DNA of 64,000 nucleotides from Treponema sp. Lineage in GTDB: Bacteria; Spirochaetota; Spirochaetia; Treponematales; Treponemataceae. The stretch's first letter is position 1. Every line of letters starts with the position of its first letter. This document shows, piece after piece, positions 26,354 through 35,071 of the stretch. Under the pieces are notes generated by a model. That model was not told the origin of the DNA, made no database searches, and saw only the letters and a list, made by a program, of their open reading frames with translations. The position numbers and the translations under genes were made by a program. The DNA is taken from the NCBI GenBank assembly GCA_017548565.1, contig JAFYZU010000026.1, positions 1-64,000 on the forward strand. Reading direction: 5' to 3'.

Positions 26354-27238
26354 ATGCGATTCTTACGTTTTCTTGGTAGAGAATTGTTCTTACACGGAAT
26401 TGTTTTCGCAATTGTAGGAACCTTAGTGCTTTCGACACTTTATCTTCTATCAATCGGTGCACCTCCAGAAGCTTATTTAGATGCACTAAAATCATTCTTA
26501 TTATTAATCTCAGGATCTAAAGATTATTCAAAGCTGCATCCTGGATTCAGTTCTGGCCAGATTATTGCATCTGGGGCTGTCGTTACTTTACCATTAGCTC
26601 TTATTTCACTTGTTTTCTTAATTATCATTGCACTTTCAAGATCTGCTAATGCCGTAACAGGACGATATCTTGCAATCCATCATGGTGAAAAAGCAGTTGA
26701 ACGAATAAGCAAATTCTTCAATATAATCACATCGATTTTTGCTGCTATTCCATTGTTCGTTGGTTTCTGGGTACTTTATGTTGTAATCGGAAACGGTATT
26801 TCTTTACCGATCATTGCACTTCTGACTGTTTTATTCGGCGGTCTTTCGTGGGATGCAACAAACTTCTTAAAAACAGATATGCTCAGTCAGATAAATCAGA
26901 CACATGCTATCGTTTATTCTACACTTGGTCATAATCTTGGTCTTTTCTTCCCGATGCCTGGAACTTATTCAGGATATCTGTTCTCTTCAAGCTTACCAAG
27001 ATTCATTCCTTATCTCGCAGGTAAAGTTCCTGCAATTATTGGATCTGTAACAATTGCCGAAGTTGCTTTCAGTTTCCCTGGCCTTGGAAGTACATTGCTT
27101 GATGCATTGCTTGCTACAAATACAGACCTTCTTATAACTTCTGTATTTATTCTGCTTTGTGTAAACGCAATAGTTTCTTTCCTTGTCAAGTTAATCTTGT
27201 TCTTAATTTATCCGAGGGTATATGAAAAAGCGATTTAA
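26354..27238 (+). CDS. ABC transporter permease, DppB/OppB-like
   Basis: A 294-residue membrane protein with about six helices. The first (LHGIVFAIVGTLVLSTLYLL) is followed by a loop of about 45 residues, as in BPD_transp_1 permeases of peptide importers. The coupling segment shows INQTHAIVYSTLGHNLG, and VTIAEVAFSFPGLGSTLLDAL matches the conserved VxxExxFxxPGLG region of DppB. A GAGGAG site precedes the ATG. It overlaps the next permease by 17 bp. Confidence 0.87.
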   Translation: MRFLRFLGRELFLHGIVFAIVGTLVLSTLYLLSIGAPPEAYLDALKSFLLLISGSKDYSKLHPGFSSGQIIASGAVVTLPLALISLVFLIIIALSRSANAVTGRYLAIHHGEKAVERISKFFNIITSIFAAIPLFVGFWVLYVVIGNGISLPIIALLTVLFGGLSWDATNFLKTDMLSQINQTHAIVYSTLGHNLGLFFPMPGTYSGYLFSSSLPRFIPYLAGKVPAIIGSVTIAEVAFSFPGLGSTLLDALLATNTDLLITSVFILLCVNAIVSFLVKLILFLIYPRVYEKAI

Positions 27239-28031
27239 CATATTAAAATTTATTCTGGTCCTTATATTGATTCTTCCTTTATTAATTTCTTGGGTTCCAA
27301 GTCACTGCTTCGGTAACATAACACCTGAAGTTCTTAAAGAAGGCAACTATATTGATTTACTTTTTGCATCATTTAAAGAATTATCATTAACTCTGGTAAC
27401 AACTTTAATTTTTGCAATGCTCATAAGCATCCTTTTAGGATATTTAAGCGTACTTTCAATGAGAATCGGACGTTTCTTCTCCAACATTATGAATGGAATC
27501 GAATCTGTACCGTCAATCCTCATTGCCTTATTCTGTTATGCTCCGGTTTCTGGTGTACTTGCCCGCTCTAAAGGAAATGCATCTGAATGGGTATCTTTAA
27601 TGGTTTTCGTTCTTGCCGCAACAGCTACAACTTTACCTGAAGCAGTAAGAAGTATTACAATTCCGTTATCAGATCTTTATAACAGAAAGTACAGTGTTTC
27701 TTTCCGTTCATACGGCTTCCCTAAAAGCAGAATCCTTTCGGTTTTGATGAAAACAGATTTAATGCTCGATACAATCAAACGTGTTGCAGCTGGAATCCTT
27801 CTTAAAACCTTAGTTCTCGATACATCTTTCGGTTTCGTAATTCAGGTTGGTTTCGGTACTTACGGTACTCCTGCACATTTAAGTCCTGGTGCTTTAATTG
27901 CTGCAAACCGCGGAACCTTACTGTTCGGTACACAGGGAAATCCTTTGTTCTTCTGGCTTCCGTCATTGTTCCTTGTAACAATCAGTGTTGCATTCCTTAT
28001 AATCCTCAACGATAACAAGGAGGTAGCATAA
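27222..28031 (+). CDS. ABC transporter permease, DppC/OppC-like
   Basis: Second permease, 269 residues and about six helices. The N-terminal helix LVLILILPLLISWVPS is followed by a periplasmic stretch and the core LLGYLSVLSMRIGRFF, NGIESVPSILIALFCY and YGFPKSRILSVLMKTDL (coupling region). It pairs with the DppB-like protein, and overlap at both ends (17 bp upstream, 1 bp downstream) indicates tight coupling. Confidence 0.85.
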   Translation: MKKRFNILKFILVLILILPLLISWVPSHCFGNITPEVLKEGNYIDLLFASFKELSLTLVTTLIFAMLISILLGYLSVLSMRIGRFFSNIMNGIESVPSILIALFCYAPVSGVLARSKGNASEWVSLMVFVLAATATTLPEAVRSITIPLSDLYNRKYSVSFRSYGFPKSRILSVLMKTDLMLDTIKRVAAGILLKTLVLDTSFGFVIQVGFGTYGTPAHLSPGALIAANRGTLLFGTQGNPLFFWLPSLFLVTISVAFLIILNDNKEVA

Positions 28032-29485
28032 TGAATCCGATAATATTAAAAGATTTTGCAATTCATCTTTATGATAGAGTCACTTTAAAAAAGACAAATC
28101 TTGAAATAGAAGCAGGAACTTCTACAGTAATCATGGGACCTACGGGAACCGGAAAATCTGTATTCCTTAAATCTATTGCAGGTATTCTTTCTACTCAAAT
28201 TTTTACTTTCGAAGGTTCTTTGAAAATAAATAATATAGACGGTTATGTAGACGGACAGAAGCTTGATTTTAAACAGTGGACAACCATTGAACAGTCTGGT
28301 CTTATGTTTGTTCCAGCAGAAACTGCACAGGTAATGAACGCTGCCCTTACACTTGATCAGAACCTGAACCTTCTTGCTCCAGGCTGTCGTCCGGAAATCG
28401 TAAGAAGATTAAAGGAATTTTTCAATCTTGATTTTGAAGCCTTCGCACGTCTTTATCCTGATGAAGTTTCTGGCGGTGAAATGCAGCGAATTACACTTAT
28501 GATTCTTCTTTCACGTCCAGGTAATCTTATTCTCCTTGATGAACCTACCGTGAACCTCGACAGAAACCTACGTAAAAACTTCGTTGAATTCCTTAACAAA
28601 GAAATCCTTTGCGATAAAACAAAGACATTCCTTATGGTAAGCCATGACCTTGACTTTATCAAACGTCTTACACTTACACAGGCATTCATGCTTAACGACG
28701 GTGATTTAAGCAAGATTCAGAAATTACCTGAAATGGAAGGCTACGAGAAACCTCAGGCAAAGAAAGGTGCTTCAGGTTCTGCAATCGAATTGAAAGAAGT
28801 TGCTCAGGCTTACAACAAACGCGGTATTTTCGGTGAAAAGAAATTTACTGCTTTCAAAGGATTAAACCTTACCTTCGAACGTTCAACAATTTACGGTATT
28901 ACAGGTCCATCCGGATGCGGTAAATCAAGTACAATCAAGGCTATTCTTCGTCTTCTGGATGAAACAAGCGGAGAAATCCTCATGGAAGGAAAAGATCTCG
29001 TTGCCCTCAAGCCGAAAGAAACAGGACGCGATCCACACGTATTCAAGCCATACAGAAAAAGAATGGCAGTCGTACAGCAGGATTCCCGCTTCTCATTCTT
29101 CCCGGATTTGAAAATACGTGATTCTTTCAAGCAGATTGTTGCAGCAGGAAATGAAGGTACAATTGAAGAGCTTGGTGAAAATCTTGTAAAAGTAGGTTTA
29201 ACAAAAGAACATCTTGATTCATATCCACAGTCTTTATCTTCAGGTGAAATGAAGCGTATGGATATTGCAAGAGCATTAACTGCTAAACCTGATATTCTTC
29301 TTCTTGATGAACCGTTTGCTCACATTGACTTTGACACACGTTTACATGTAATGAAGGTTATTTCTGATTACCTTGCAGAACATGCAACGATTCTTGTTGT
29401 TGTAACACACGAAGATTTCGATTTACGTTACTTCATTGAAAAGAATTTTGACTTTCCTGAGCTTGTAGGACAGTATAAAAACTAA
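28031..29485 (+). CDS. Fused two-domain ABC ATPase of the peptide importer (DppD-DppF-like)
   Basis: A 484-residue protein with two nucleotide-binding domains in one chain. Domain 1 (about 1-235): Walker A GPTGTGKS, signature VSGGEMQRI, Walker B LILLDEPTVNLD, H-loop VSHD. Domain 2 (about 255-480): Walker A GPSGCGKSS, Q-loop VVQQDSRFSFFPDL, signature LSSGEMKRMDIARAL, Walker B ILLLDEPFAHID, H-loop VTHED. Both sites keep their key residues. In most bacteria these are two separate proteins. Last gene of the operon, with a strong terminator downstream. Confidence 0.92.
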   Translation: MNPIILKDFAIHLYDRVTLKKTNLEIEAGTSTVIMGPTGTGKSVFLKSIAGILSTQIFTFEGSLKINNIDGYVDGQKLDFKQWTTIEQSGLMFVPAETAQVMNAALTLDQNLNLLAPGCRPEIVRRLKEFFNLDFEAFARLYPDEVSGGEMQRITLMILLSRPGNLILLDEPTVNLDRNLRKNFVEFLNKEILCDKTKTFLMVSHDLDFIKRLTLTQAFMLNDGDLSKIQKLPEMEGYEKPQAKKGASGSAIELKEVAQAYNKRGIFGEKKFTAFKGLNLTFERSTIYGITGPSGCGKSSTIKAILRLLDETSGEILMEGKDLVALKPKETGRDPHVFKPYRKRMAVVQQDSRFSFFPDLKIRDSFKQIVAAGNEGTIEELGENLVKVGLTKEHLDSYPQSLSSGEMKRMDIARALTAKPDILLLDEPFAHIDFDTRLHVMKVISDYLAEHATILVVVTHEDFDLRYFIEKNFDFPELVGQYKN

Positions 29486-29533
29486 ATTCAAGTTACTGGA
29501 AGGATAAACTAAAACACACGGATTTATTCCGAT

Positions 29534-29587
29534 ATGATGTGTTCCCTTTTCTGAAAAGACAGATCTGCGGAACACATCATTTTTTAT
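29534..29587 (+). terminator. Strong terminator of the peptide-ABC operon, overlapping the 3' end of the epimerase gene
   Basis: A perfect 12-bp stem, ATGATGTGTTCC (29534-29545) with GGAACACATCAT (29569-29580), followed by six T. The last bases of the hairpin and the T-run overlap the stop and final codons of the convergent epimerase gene. Confidence 0.9.
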
Positions 29588-30620
29588 ATCTTTTTGCATA
29601 CCATGAGGCAAATTCTGAAAGACCATTTTCAAGCGAAACAGACGGTCTGAAATTAAAATCACGCTCAAGTTCAGAAACATCGGCATAAGTCTGATATACA
29701 TCTCCACTCTGCATCTGAAGATATTCCTTTTTCCCGGGTTTATCGATTATTCCTTCTTTCAAAAGACAGCTTTCAAGAATTTCAACAAAATGAGAAAGCA
29801 GAACCGGTGAACTGTTACCAATGTTATAAACTTTATAAGGTGCCCCGCCTTCGGTTAATTCAGGACTCTTTTTCATAACATTAACAATACCGTTCACAAT
29901 ATCGTCAATATATGTAAAATCCCGGTACATATCGCCATTATTATAAAGCTGAATGGTTTCGCCACGAACCAGACGATCGGTAAACTTAAAATATGCCATG
30001 TCAGGTCGTCCAAGCGGACCATAAACCGTAAAAAAACGAAGACCTGTAGAAGGAATGGAATACAGCTTTGAATAAGCATGGGCAAAAAGTTCATTTGATT
30101 TTTTTGTTGCAGCATACAAAGACACAGGATTATCGACACGATCAGAGGTAGAATAAGGAACCTTTTTATTTGAACCATAGACACTCGACGATGATGCATA
30201 CACAAGATGCTCCACAGGATATTCACGGCATGCTTCAAGAATATTATAAAACCCGATGATGTTTGAAGAAATATAGGCATCGGGATTAGTTATTGAATAA
30301 CGGACTCCTGCCTGTGCCGCTAGATTCACAACAACAGACGGTCTGTAATCTTCAAAAACAGAATCCACAGTCTTTCTGTCCGAAATATCTCCCTTAATAA
30401 ACACATAATCTTTTTTCATGCTTTCAATAATAGAAAGACGTTCATATTTAAGGGAAACGTCATAATAATCAGTAATGGAATCAAGTCCGACAAGCTTTAT
30501 GCCTTCAACAGATTCAAGAAGTCTTCTGCATAAAAAGCTTCCGATAAAACCGGCGGCCCCGGTTACAAGCACAGTTTTTCCGGTTAAATTAACTGTGCTG
30601 GTATCATGCCCTTTTTCCAT
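29577..30620 (-). CDS. UDP-glucuronate 4-epimerase (NAD-dependent epimerase family)
   Basis: An extended SDR enzyme of 347 residues expected to convert UDP-glucuronate to UDP-galacturonate. The cofactor motif is GAAGFIGSF (about 17-25). Family landmarks are DSITDYYDVSLKYERL, NLAAQAGVRYSITNPDAY, the catalytic YAATKK (Tyr/Lys pair) and TGLRFFTVYGPLGRPDMA. These match bacterial and plant GAE enzymes very well. It starts 2 bp after the ugd stop, whose last codons supply its AAGGGA site, so the two enzymes form a consecutive pathway unit. Confidence 0.9.
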   Translation of the reverse strand: MEKGHDTSTVNLTGKTVLVTGAAGFIGSFLCRRLLESVEGIKLVGLDSITDYYDVSLKYERLSIIESMKKDYVFIKGDISDRKTVDSVFEDYRPSVVVNLAAQAGVRYSITNPDAYISSNIIGFYNILEACREYPVEHLVYASSSSVYGSNKKVPYSTSDRVDNPVSLYAATKKSNELFAHAYSKLYSIPSTGLRFFTVYGPLGRPDMAYFKFTDRLVRGETIQLYNNGDMYRDFTYIDDIVNGIVNVMKKSPELTEGGAPYKVYNIGNSSPVLLSHFVEILESCLLKEGIIDKPGKKEYLQMQSGDVYQTYADVSELERDFNFRPSVSLENGLSEFASWYAKRYKK

Positions 30621-30622
30621 AT

Positions 30623-31816
30623 TTAATCCCTTCCCATTAAATCACGGGTATATAATTTGTCTTTAACATCATCAAGCTCCGGCGAATTCCTGTTTGCGAT
30701 AATCACATCACATTCTTTTTTAAAAAGCTCCAGATCCGGTTCAACCCTGGAATTGAAAAATGTTTTTTCCTTTAATGTCGGCTCATAAACCACAACCTCA
30801 ATTCCTTTTGCCTTTATTCGTTTCATGATTCCCTGAACAGCACTTGTACGAAAATTATCTGAATCAGTTTTCATAGTTAAACGATAGATTCCGACCTTCC
30901 TTGGATTTTTATCTATAATCATCTGTGCTATATGATCTTTGCGTGTGCAGTTAGACTGGACAATCGCACCGATAAGATTCTGAGGAACATCCCTGTAATT
31001 TGCCAGAAGCTGTTTTGTATCCTTTGGAAGACAATAGCCCCCATATCCGAAGCTTGGATTATTATAAAAATCACCGATCCGCGGATCAAGTGAAACACCT
31101 TTTATGATTTCTTTTGTATTAAGTCCTTTTAATTCAGCATAAGTATCAAGCTCATTAAAATAACTGATTCTTAATGCAAGATATGTATTGGAAAAAAGTT
31201 TTACTGCTTCTGCTTCTGTTATTCCGGTAATAAGCACAGGAACATCATCTTTAAGTGAAGATTTTTTAAGTAAGTCAGAAAAAGACAAAGCTGCTTCAAA
31301 AAGATTTTTATCCTGAACATCGGTACCAACCACGATTCTGGCCGGATAAAGATTGTCATAAAGAGCCTTTCCTTCACGAAGAAATTCCGGACTGAACAGG
31401 ATTTTTTTATAATCATATTTTTTTAATAGTGTTTGAGTATAGCCGACCGGAACTGTCGATTTTATAACTATCACGGCATGAGTATTAACCTTCAAAACCG
31501 ATTCAATGACATTTTCAATAGATGAAGTATCAAAATAATTCTTTTCAGGATCATAATTTGTACAGGTTGCAATAATTATAAGATCCGCATCTGTATACGC
31601 CGTATCTGCATCTGTCGTTGCCGTTAAGTCAAGTTTTTTAGTTTTAAGATAGTTTTCAATTTCTCCGTCACGAACCGGTGATACTTTATTGCTGATAAGA
31701 TTAATCTTTGAACTGTCAATGTCTGTAAGAATAACAGTTTTTTTCTGCGCAAGAAGAGTTGCAAGCGAAAGTCCTACATATCCGGCTCCTGCAACAGTAA
31801 TTTTATTTATTTCCAT
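30623..31816 (-). CDS. ugd: UDP-glucose 6-dehydrogenase
   Basis: Oxidises UDP-glucose to UDP-glucuronate with NAD. 397 residues. The Rossmann motif is [10 protein letters not shown] (10-19). Also present are STVPVGYT, the EFLREG segment ([13 protein letters not shown]), [18 protein letters not shown] and the catalytic cysteine loop [22 protein letters not shown] site precedes ATG 31816. Directly upstream of the epimerase that would use its product. Confidence 0.95.
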   Translation of the reverse strand: MEINKITVAGAGYVGLSLATLLAQKKTVILTDIDSSKINLISNKVSPVRDGEIENYLKTKKLDLTATTDADTAYTDADLIIIATCTNYDPEKNYFDTSSIENVIESVLKVNTHAVIVIKSTVPVGYTQTLLKKYDYKKILFSPEFLREGKALYDNLYPARIVVGTDVQDKNLFEAALSFSDLLKKSSLKDDVPVLITGITEAEAVKLFSNTYLALRISYFNELDTYAELKGLNTKEIIKGVSLDPRIGDFYNNPSFGYGGYCLPKDTKQLLANYRDVPQNLIGAIVQSNCTRKDHIAQMIIDKNPRKVGIYRLTMKTDSDNFRTSAVQGIMKRIKAKGIEVVVYEPTLKEKTFFNSRVEPDLELFKKECDVIIANRNSPELDDVKDKLYTRDLMGRD

Positions 31817-31843
31817 AAGATCTTCCCCACTAATTTAAAATCA

Positions 31844-32824
31844 TTACCTTGGTCCGATTTTATTTATATTCATTATGACGTTATAATAAACTTTTTTTCC
31901 AATAGAGTAAATTTTAGGATTGATTCTGAATAAAATCAATTTTATCTTCATACGACGGGAAACCCTGCAATTCAACACTTTTTTTAGTGAAAAAATCTCA
32001 TTGTATTTTTCCTTCATCTTTGCACTTTCAAAAAAATCACCCATTTTTGCATAATCCACACGATACCGATGAAATATCATCAGAAGCATTCCGATATCAT
32101 TATCTATAAAATCAGGATAGATGTTTTTAATGTAATAGTACCTTTCAAGAGATGCCTTATACATATCAATTTGTCTTTCCCTGACACTTCTTCCAAGAAT
32201 ACTGTCAGGATGCTTTAAATAATAATACTTGCACTGATTGCTGAAAATCACTTCGCCGGCATCAATATAGCACTTATAGGTAACGACTATATCATTTACG
32301 ATTCTGTTTTCAAATCTGAGTGTTTCAAAAATGCTTTTATGATAAAGTTTATTCCAGGTAGTACCTGACATTCCGATGTCGTACATGATTCTTGCAATCA
32401 TTTCTTTATCATCTTTTATTGTTATTTCTTCTTTAACTTCTACCTTTTTAAAATTATAATCATAAATTTTTAAGTTTTCGCACATTGCGATTCTTCTGTC
32501 GTATTTCTTTATCAGCTTATAAAGATATTCAATTACATCAAGCTCGACAAAATCATCTGCATCTACAAAATAATAATATTCGCCATTCGAATTATCCAGA
32601 CCTGTATTTCGGGATAACGACAACCCCTGATTTTCGGTATTTATAATTCTGATTCTTTTATCTTTATAGGACTGACATATTTCCAGAGTTTTATCCGTAG
32701 AGCCGTCATTCACTATGATAATTTCTAAATTTTTATAGGTTTGATTAACTATGCTGTCCAGACATTTTTGAATGTATTTTTCTGCGTTGTATGCATTGAT
32801 TATAACAGTAATTAATTCATCCAT
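31844..32824 (-). CDS. Family 2 glycosyltransferase
   Basis: A GT-A fold glycosyltransferase of 326 residues: VIINAYNAEKYIQKCLDSI at the N-terminus, VNDGSTDKT, the sugar-nucleotide segment NTGLDNSNGEYYYFVDADDF with the DxD-like DAD, and MSGTTWNKLYHKSIF. The C-terminal part is basic. No membrane span. It may use UDP-galacturonate or UDP-glucuronate from the adjacent genes, which is an inference from context. Acceptor unknown. Confidence 0.88.
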   Translation of the reverse strand: MDELITVIINAYNAEKYIQKCLDSIVNQTYKNLEIIIVNDGSTDKTLEICQSYKDKRIRIINTENQGLSLSRNTGLDNSNGEYYYFVDADDFVELDVIEYLYKLIKKYDRRIAMCENLKIYDYNFKKVEVKEEITIKDDKEMIARIMYDIGMSGTTWNKLYHKSIFETLRFENRIVNDIVVTYKCYIDAGEVIFSNQCKYYYLKHPDSILGRSVRERQIDMYKASLERYYYIKNIYPDFIDNDIGMLLMIFHRYRVDYAKMGDFFESAKMKEKYNEIFSLKKVLNCRVSRRMKIKLILFRINPKIYSIGKKVYYNVIMNINKIGPR

Positions 32825-32839
32825 GATCTGTCCCTCTGC

Positions 32840-34120
32840 TTATTTTAATTCACCCGCTTTATACATTTTATACATCTCTTCTGCTGCAATACGCGCTTTG
32901 GCAACAATATCACCGCTTTCTTTCGGAAAACAGTAGTACAATGCTTTCATATCTCCAATACATATCATATCACCGATTTCATACCAGTAATAATCTGAAT
33001 ATAGACTGTAGCTTGCCTGAGGCTTCTGTTCATAGTGGAGCTTACCATCGGCTCCATCAAGAATAAATCCTTTATTATTATGCTGAAGAAAACCGCTTCC
33101 TATATGATAGATTGCCTTTGTATTTACCATCATGTATATTTCAACATCGCATGAAAGGTTATAAGCACGTCTTTCAATCTCTTTACGAACTTCATCCCTC
33201 TGCCATTTAAACCAGTCTGGAACATGATTAAATCTGTTGCTTATCGTTGCTCCTGCCGATTCTAAAAAGCCTTTTTCGGTCAACTCCCATTTTGCACTGC
33301 ATTTTTTACAGGTAAGATAGATACCTTTTCCTTCCATGTTTCCTTCAGAAGTACAGCACGGACATTTATAAAGCACACGATTCAGATAATCTGCCCTGAA
33401 CGGTTCCTTGATGAGCACCTGATTTTCCTGCTGATATTTCCAATTGTCGAACGTAAATTCATTTTTGAGAATTTCATTAAGCTCATCAACGCTTTTTTCC
33501 CTTATATCATCCTGCGATAAAAGATATTTTACGTCTGCACTTACATCTGTTTTACGCACCTGCAGATTGTTATAAAGCGGATCCCGTAAAAAAGCACCAT
33601 AAGTTTTTATCATCACTACAGGAACATCAAGCAGCTTGAGGCATTTACCAAGGGTTTCAGGAAGAGGGGTTGCAGTTCCGTCAAAACTATAGCTTGCTTC
33701 AGGATACATAAGAACTGATGACTGAAGATGATCAAGCGCATATTTCATCTGTTTGACCATAACAAAATCTGTGACAAATTTATTTGTAGGGATACAGCCT
33801 ATATGACGCATAAGCCATCTTTTGCCTATAAATCCATCGCTCGTGCAGATAATATTTAATGGACGCGGAAACATGACTGTCTGTGCAATTTCTAAATCCA
33901 TAAAACACGAATGATTCATTAAAACAAGGCATGGTTGAAAACCAGGCAATCTTTCCATCCCGATTTCTTTATATGTAAATCTGGTTTCTTTTAAATCCTT
34001 TTTTGCAAGAGTTTTTATAAGAACCCGCCAGAAAAATGCAGGTTTAACAGGCTTTTTCGATTTTTCTTTTTTAAGTGCAACTACTTTTTCCCAGCATAAT
34101 TCCTTTACTTTTGTTTTCAT
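32840..34120 (-). CDS. PlsC-like acyltransferase with C-terminal zinc-ribbon region
   Basis: A 426-residue protein. The first 220 residues contain the lysophospholipid acyltransferase signatures NHSCFMD (the H-x4-D catalytic pair) and MYPEASYSFDG (in the place of PEGTRS). Around residues 250-275 are two CxxC pairs (CPCC and CKKC), likely a zinc ribbon, followed by about 150 residues of unknown fold. It probably transfers an acyl chain in glycolipid or phospholipid synthesis. Its position beside uronate-sugar genes suggests a glycolipid. It overlaps the Nudix gene by 4 bp. Confidence 0.8.
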   Translation of the reverse strand: MKTKVKELCWEKVVALKKEKSKKPVKPAFFWRVLIKTLAKKDLKETRFTYKEIGMERLPGFQPCLVLMNHSCFMDLEIAQTVMFPRPLNIICTSDGFIGKRWLMRHIGCIPTNKFVTDFVMVKQMKYALDHLQSSVLMYPEASYSFDGTATPLPETLGKCLKLLDVPVVMIKTYGAFLRDPLYNNLQVRKTDVSADVKYLLSQDDIREKSVDELNEILKNEFTFDNWKYQQENQVLIKEPFRADYLNRVLYKCPCCTSEGNMEGKGIYLTCKKCSAKWELTEKGFLESAGATISNRFNHVPDWFKWQRDEVRKEIERRAYNLSCDVEIYMMVNTKAIYHIGSGFLQHNNKGFILDGADGKLHYEQKPQASYSLYSDYYWYEIGDMICIGDMKALYYCFPKESGDIVAKARIAAEEMYKMYKAGELK

Positions 34121-34617
34121 TTTCCCTCCACAACCGCTTTCTGCATTTTACCGTCAAGATATTCTACTTTTAGTGAAAAAAACGGAGCCTTCTTTTCTAT
34201 AAGGTCAAGAAAGACAACATCACTTTCCCATTGAGGAAGCTCCTTCATCTTTTGTTTAGGAATCCATGCGAGTTCACCTTCGTCACATTCAGGAAGATTC
34301 AAAGGATTATTATCCGGAGCCGTAAAATCATCACTATGAAAAAGATGCATGAGCTCGTAATATGGTTCTTTACCGTCAGAGGTTCTCGAAACAAATGTAA
34401 CTATTCCGCAGTATTCAGCACTGTTCAGAATAAAGCCTGTTTCTTCGTTCACTTCGCGTTTAATGCAGTCGAATGGACTTTCGCAGGCTTCGAATTTTCC
34501 GCCTATACCAATCCATTTGTCTTTATTAATGTCATGCTTTTTTGTGGTGCGGTGAAGCATAAGATACGAACCGTTATTTTCAAGATAGCATAAAGTTGTG
34601 TTATAAAGTGTAATCAT
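34117..34617 (-). CDS. Nudix hydrolase (MutT-like)
   Basis: About 166 residues from the ATG at 34617; the extension to 34626 would need a TTG start. The Nudix box is complete: GGKFEACESPFDCIKREVNEETGF, given here as G-x5-E-x7-REV-x-EE-x-G. The N-terminal strand (TLYNTTLCYLENNGSYLMLHR) resembles 8-oxo-dGTP diphosphatases, but substrate cannot be fixed from sequence. First gene of the minus-strand glycan/lipid cluster and overlapping PlsC by 4 bp. Confidence 0.88.
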   Translation of the reverse strand: MITLYNTTLCYLENNGSYLMLHRTTKKHDINKDKWIGIGGKFEACESPFDCIKREVNEETGFILNSAEYCGIVTFVSRTSDGKEPYYELMHLFHSDDFTAPDNNPLNLPECDEGELAWIPKQKMKELPQWESDVVFLDLIEKKAPFFSLKVEYLDGKMQKAVVEGK

Positions 34618-34635
34618 ATAAATCAAATCAAACTT

Positions 34636-34669
34636 AAAAAAAAAACGGATAGAACAAACTATCCGTTTT
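34636..34669 (-). terminator. Intrinsic terminator of the 34695 gene
   Basis: An 11-bp perfect stem, AAAACGGATAG (34642-34652) with CTATCCGTTTT (34659-34669), followed on the minus strand by a T-run (A-run at 34636-34645). Confidence 0.85.
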
Positions 34670-34694
34670 AAAGCATTAAAACCCTTCCAAAGGA

Positions 34695-35030
34695 TTATTC
34701 ACTAAACAAATTAGACAAATCTTCCAATGCTTTGTTAAGGTCTTCTTCGTTGTATTCATTAGCCCATTTCTCAGCACCTTTTTTGAAAGCTTTGTTTGCT
34801 TTGTGTGCACAAGCAGCGCAAGAAATAGAAATGATGAGAGTGAAAGCTAAAGCGATGATGCTCATGATGAAACCAGCTTTTGCCATACCTTTCTTTTCTG
34901 TGTTCTTTTTAAGACAGATAGCGCCTAAAACAACACCAACGATAGCACAGATTGTACCAATCCAAGCCAATGGTCCTAAACAACCAGCAACTAAAGAAAT
35001 GATACCTAATACCAATACTGCTATTTCCAT
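34695..35030 (-). CDS. Small two-helix membrane protein, DUF4190-like, copy 1
   Basis: A 111-residue protein. Two hydrophobic helix regions (about 3-40, and 52-72) are joined by the basic loop LKKNTEKKGMAKAGFIMSI, which matches the pattern of DUF4190 proteins. A Cys-containing segment SCAACAHKANK follows, and then an acidic tail. A similar protein lies at 35899-36165, with the Lgt-like gene between them. Function unknown. Confidence 0.7.
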   Translation of the reverse strand: MEIAVLVLGIISLVAGCLGPLAWIGTICAIVGVVLGAICLKKNTEKKGMAKAGFIMSIIALAFTLIISISCAACAHKANKAFKKGAEKWANEYNEEDLNKALEDLSNLFSE

Positions 35031-35071
35031 TTAGTTCTCCTTGATAAATAGATAATTAATTATAACAGATA

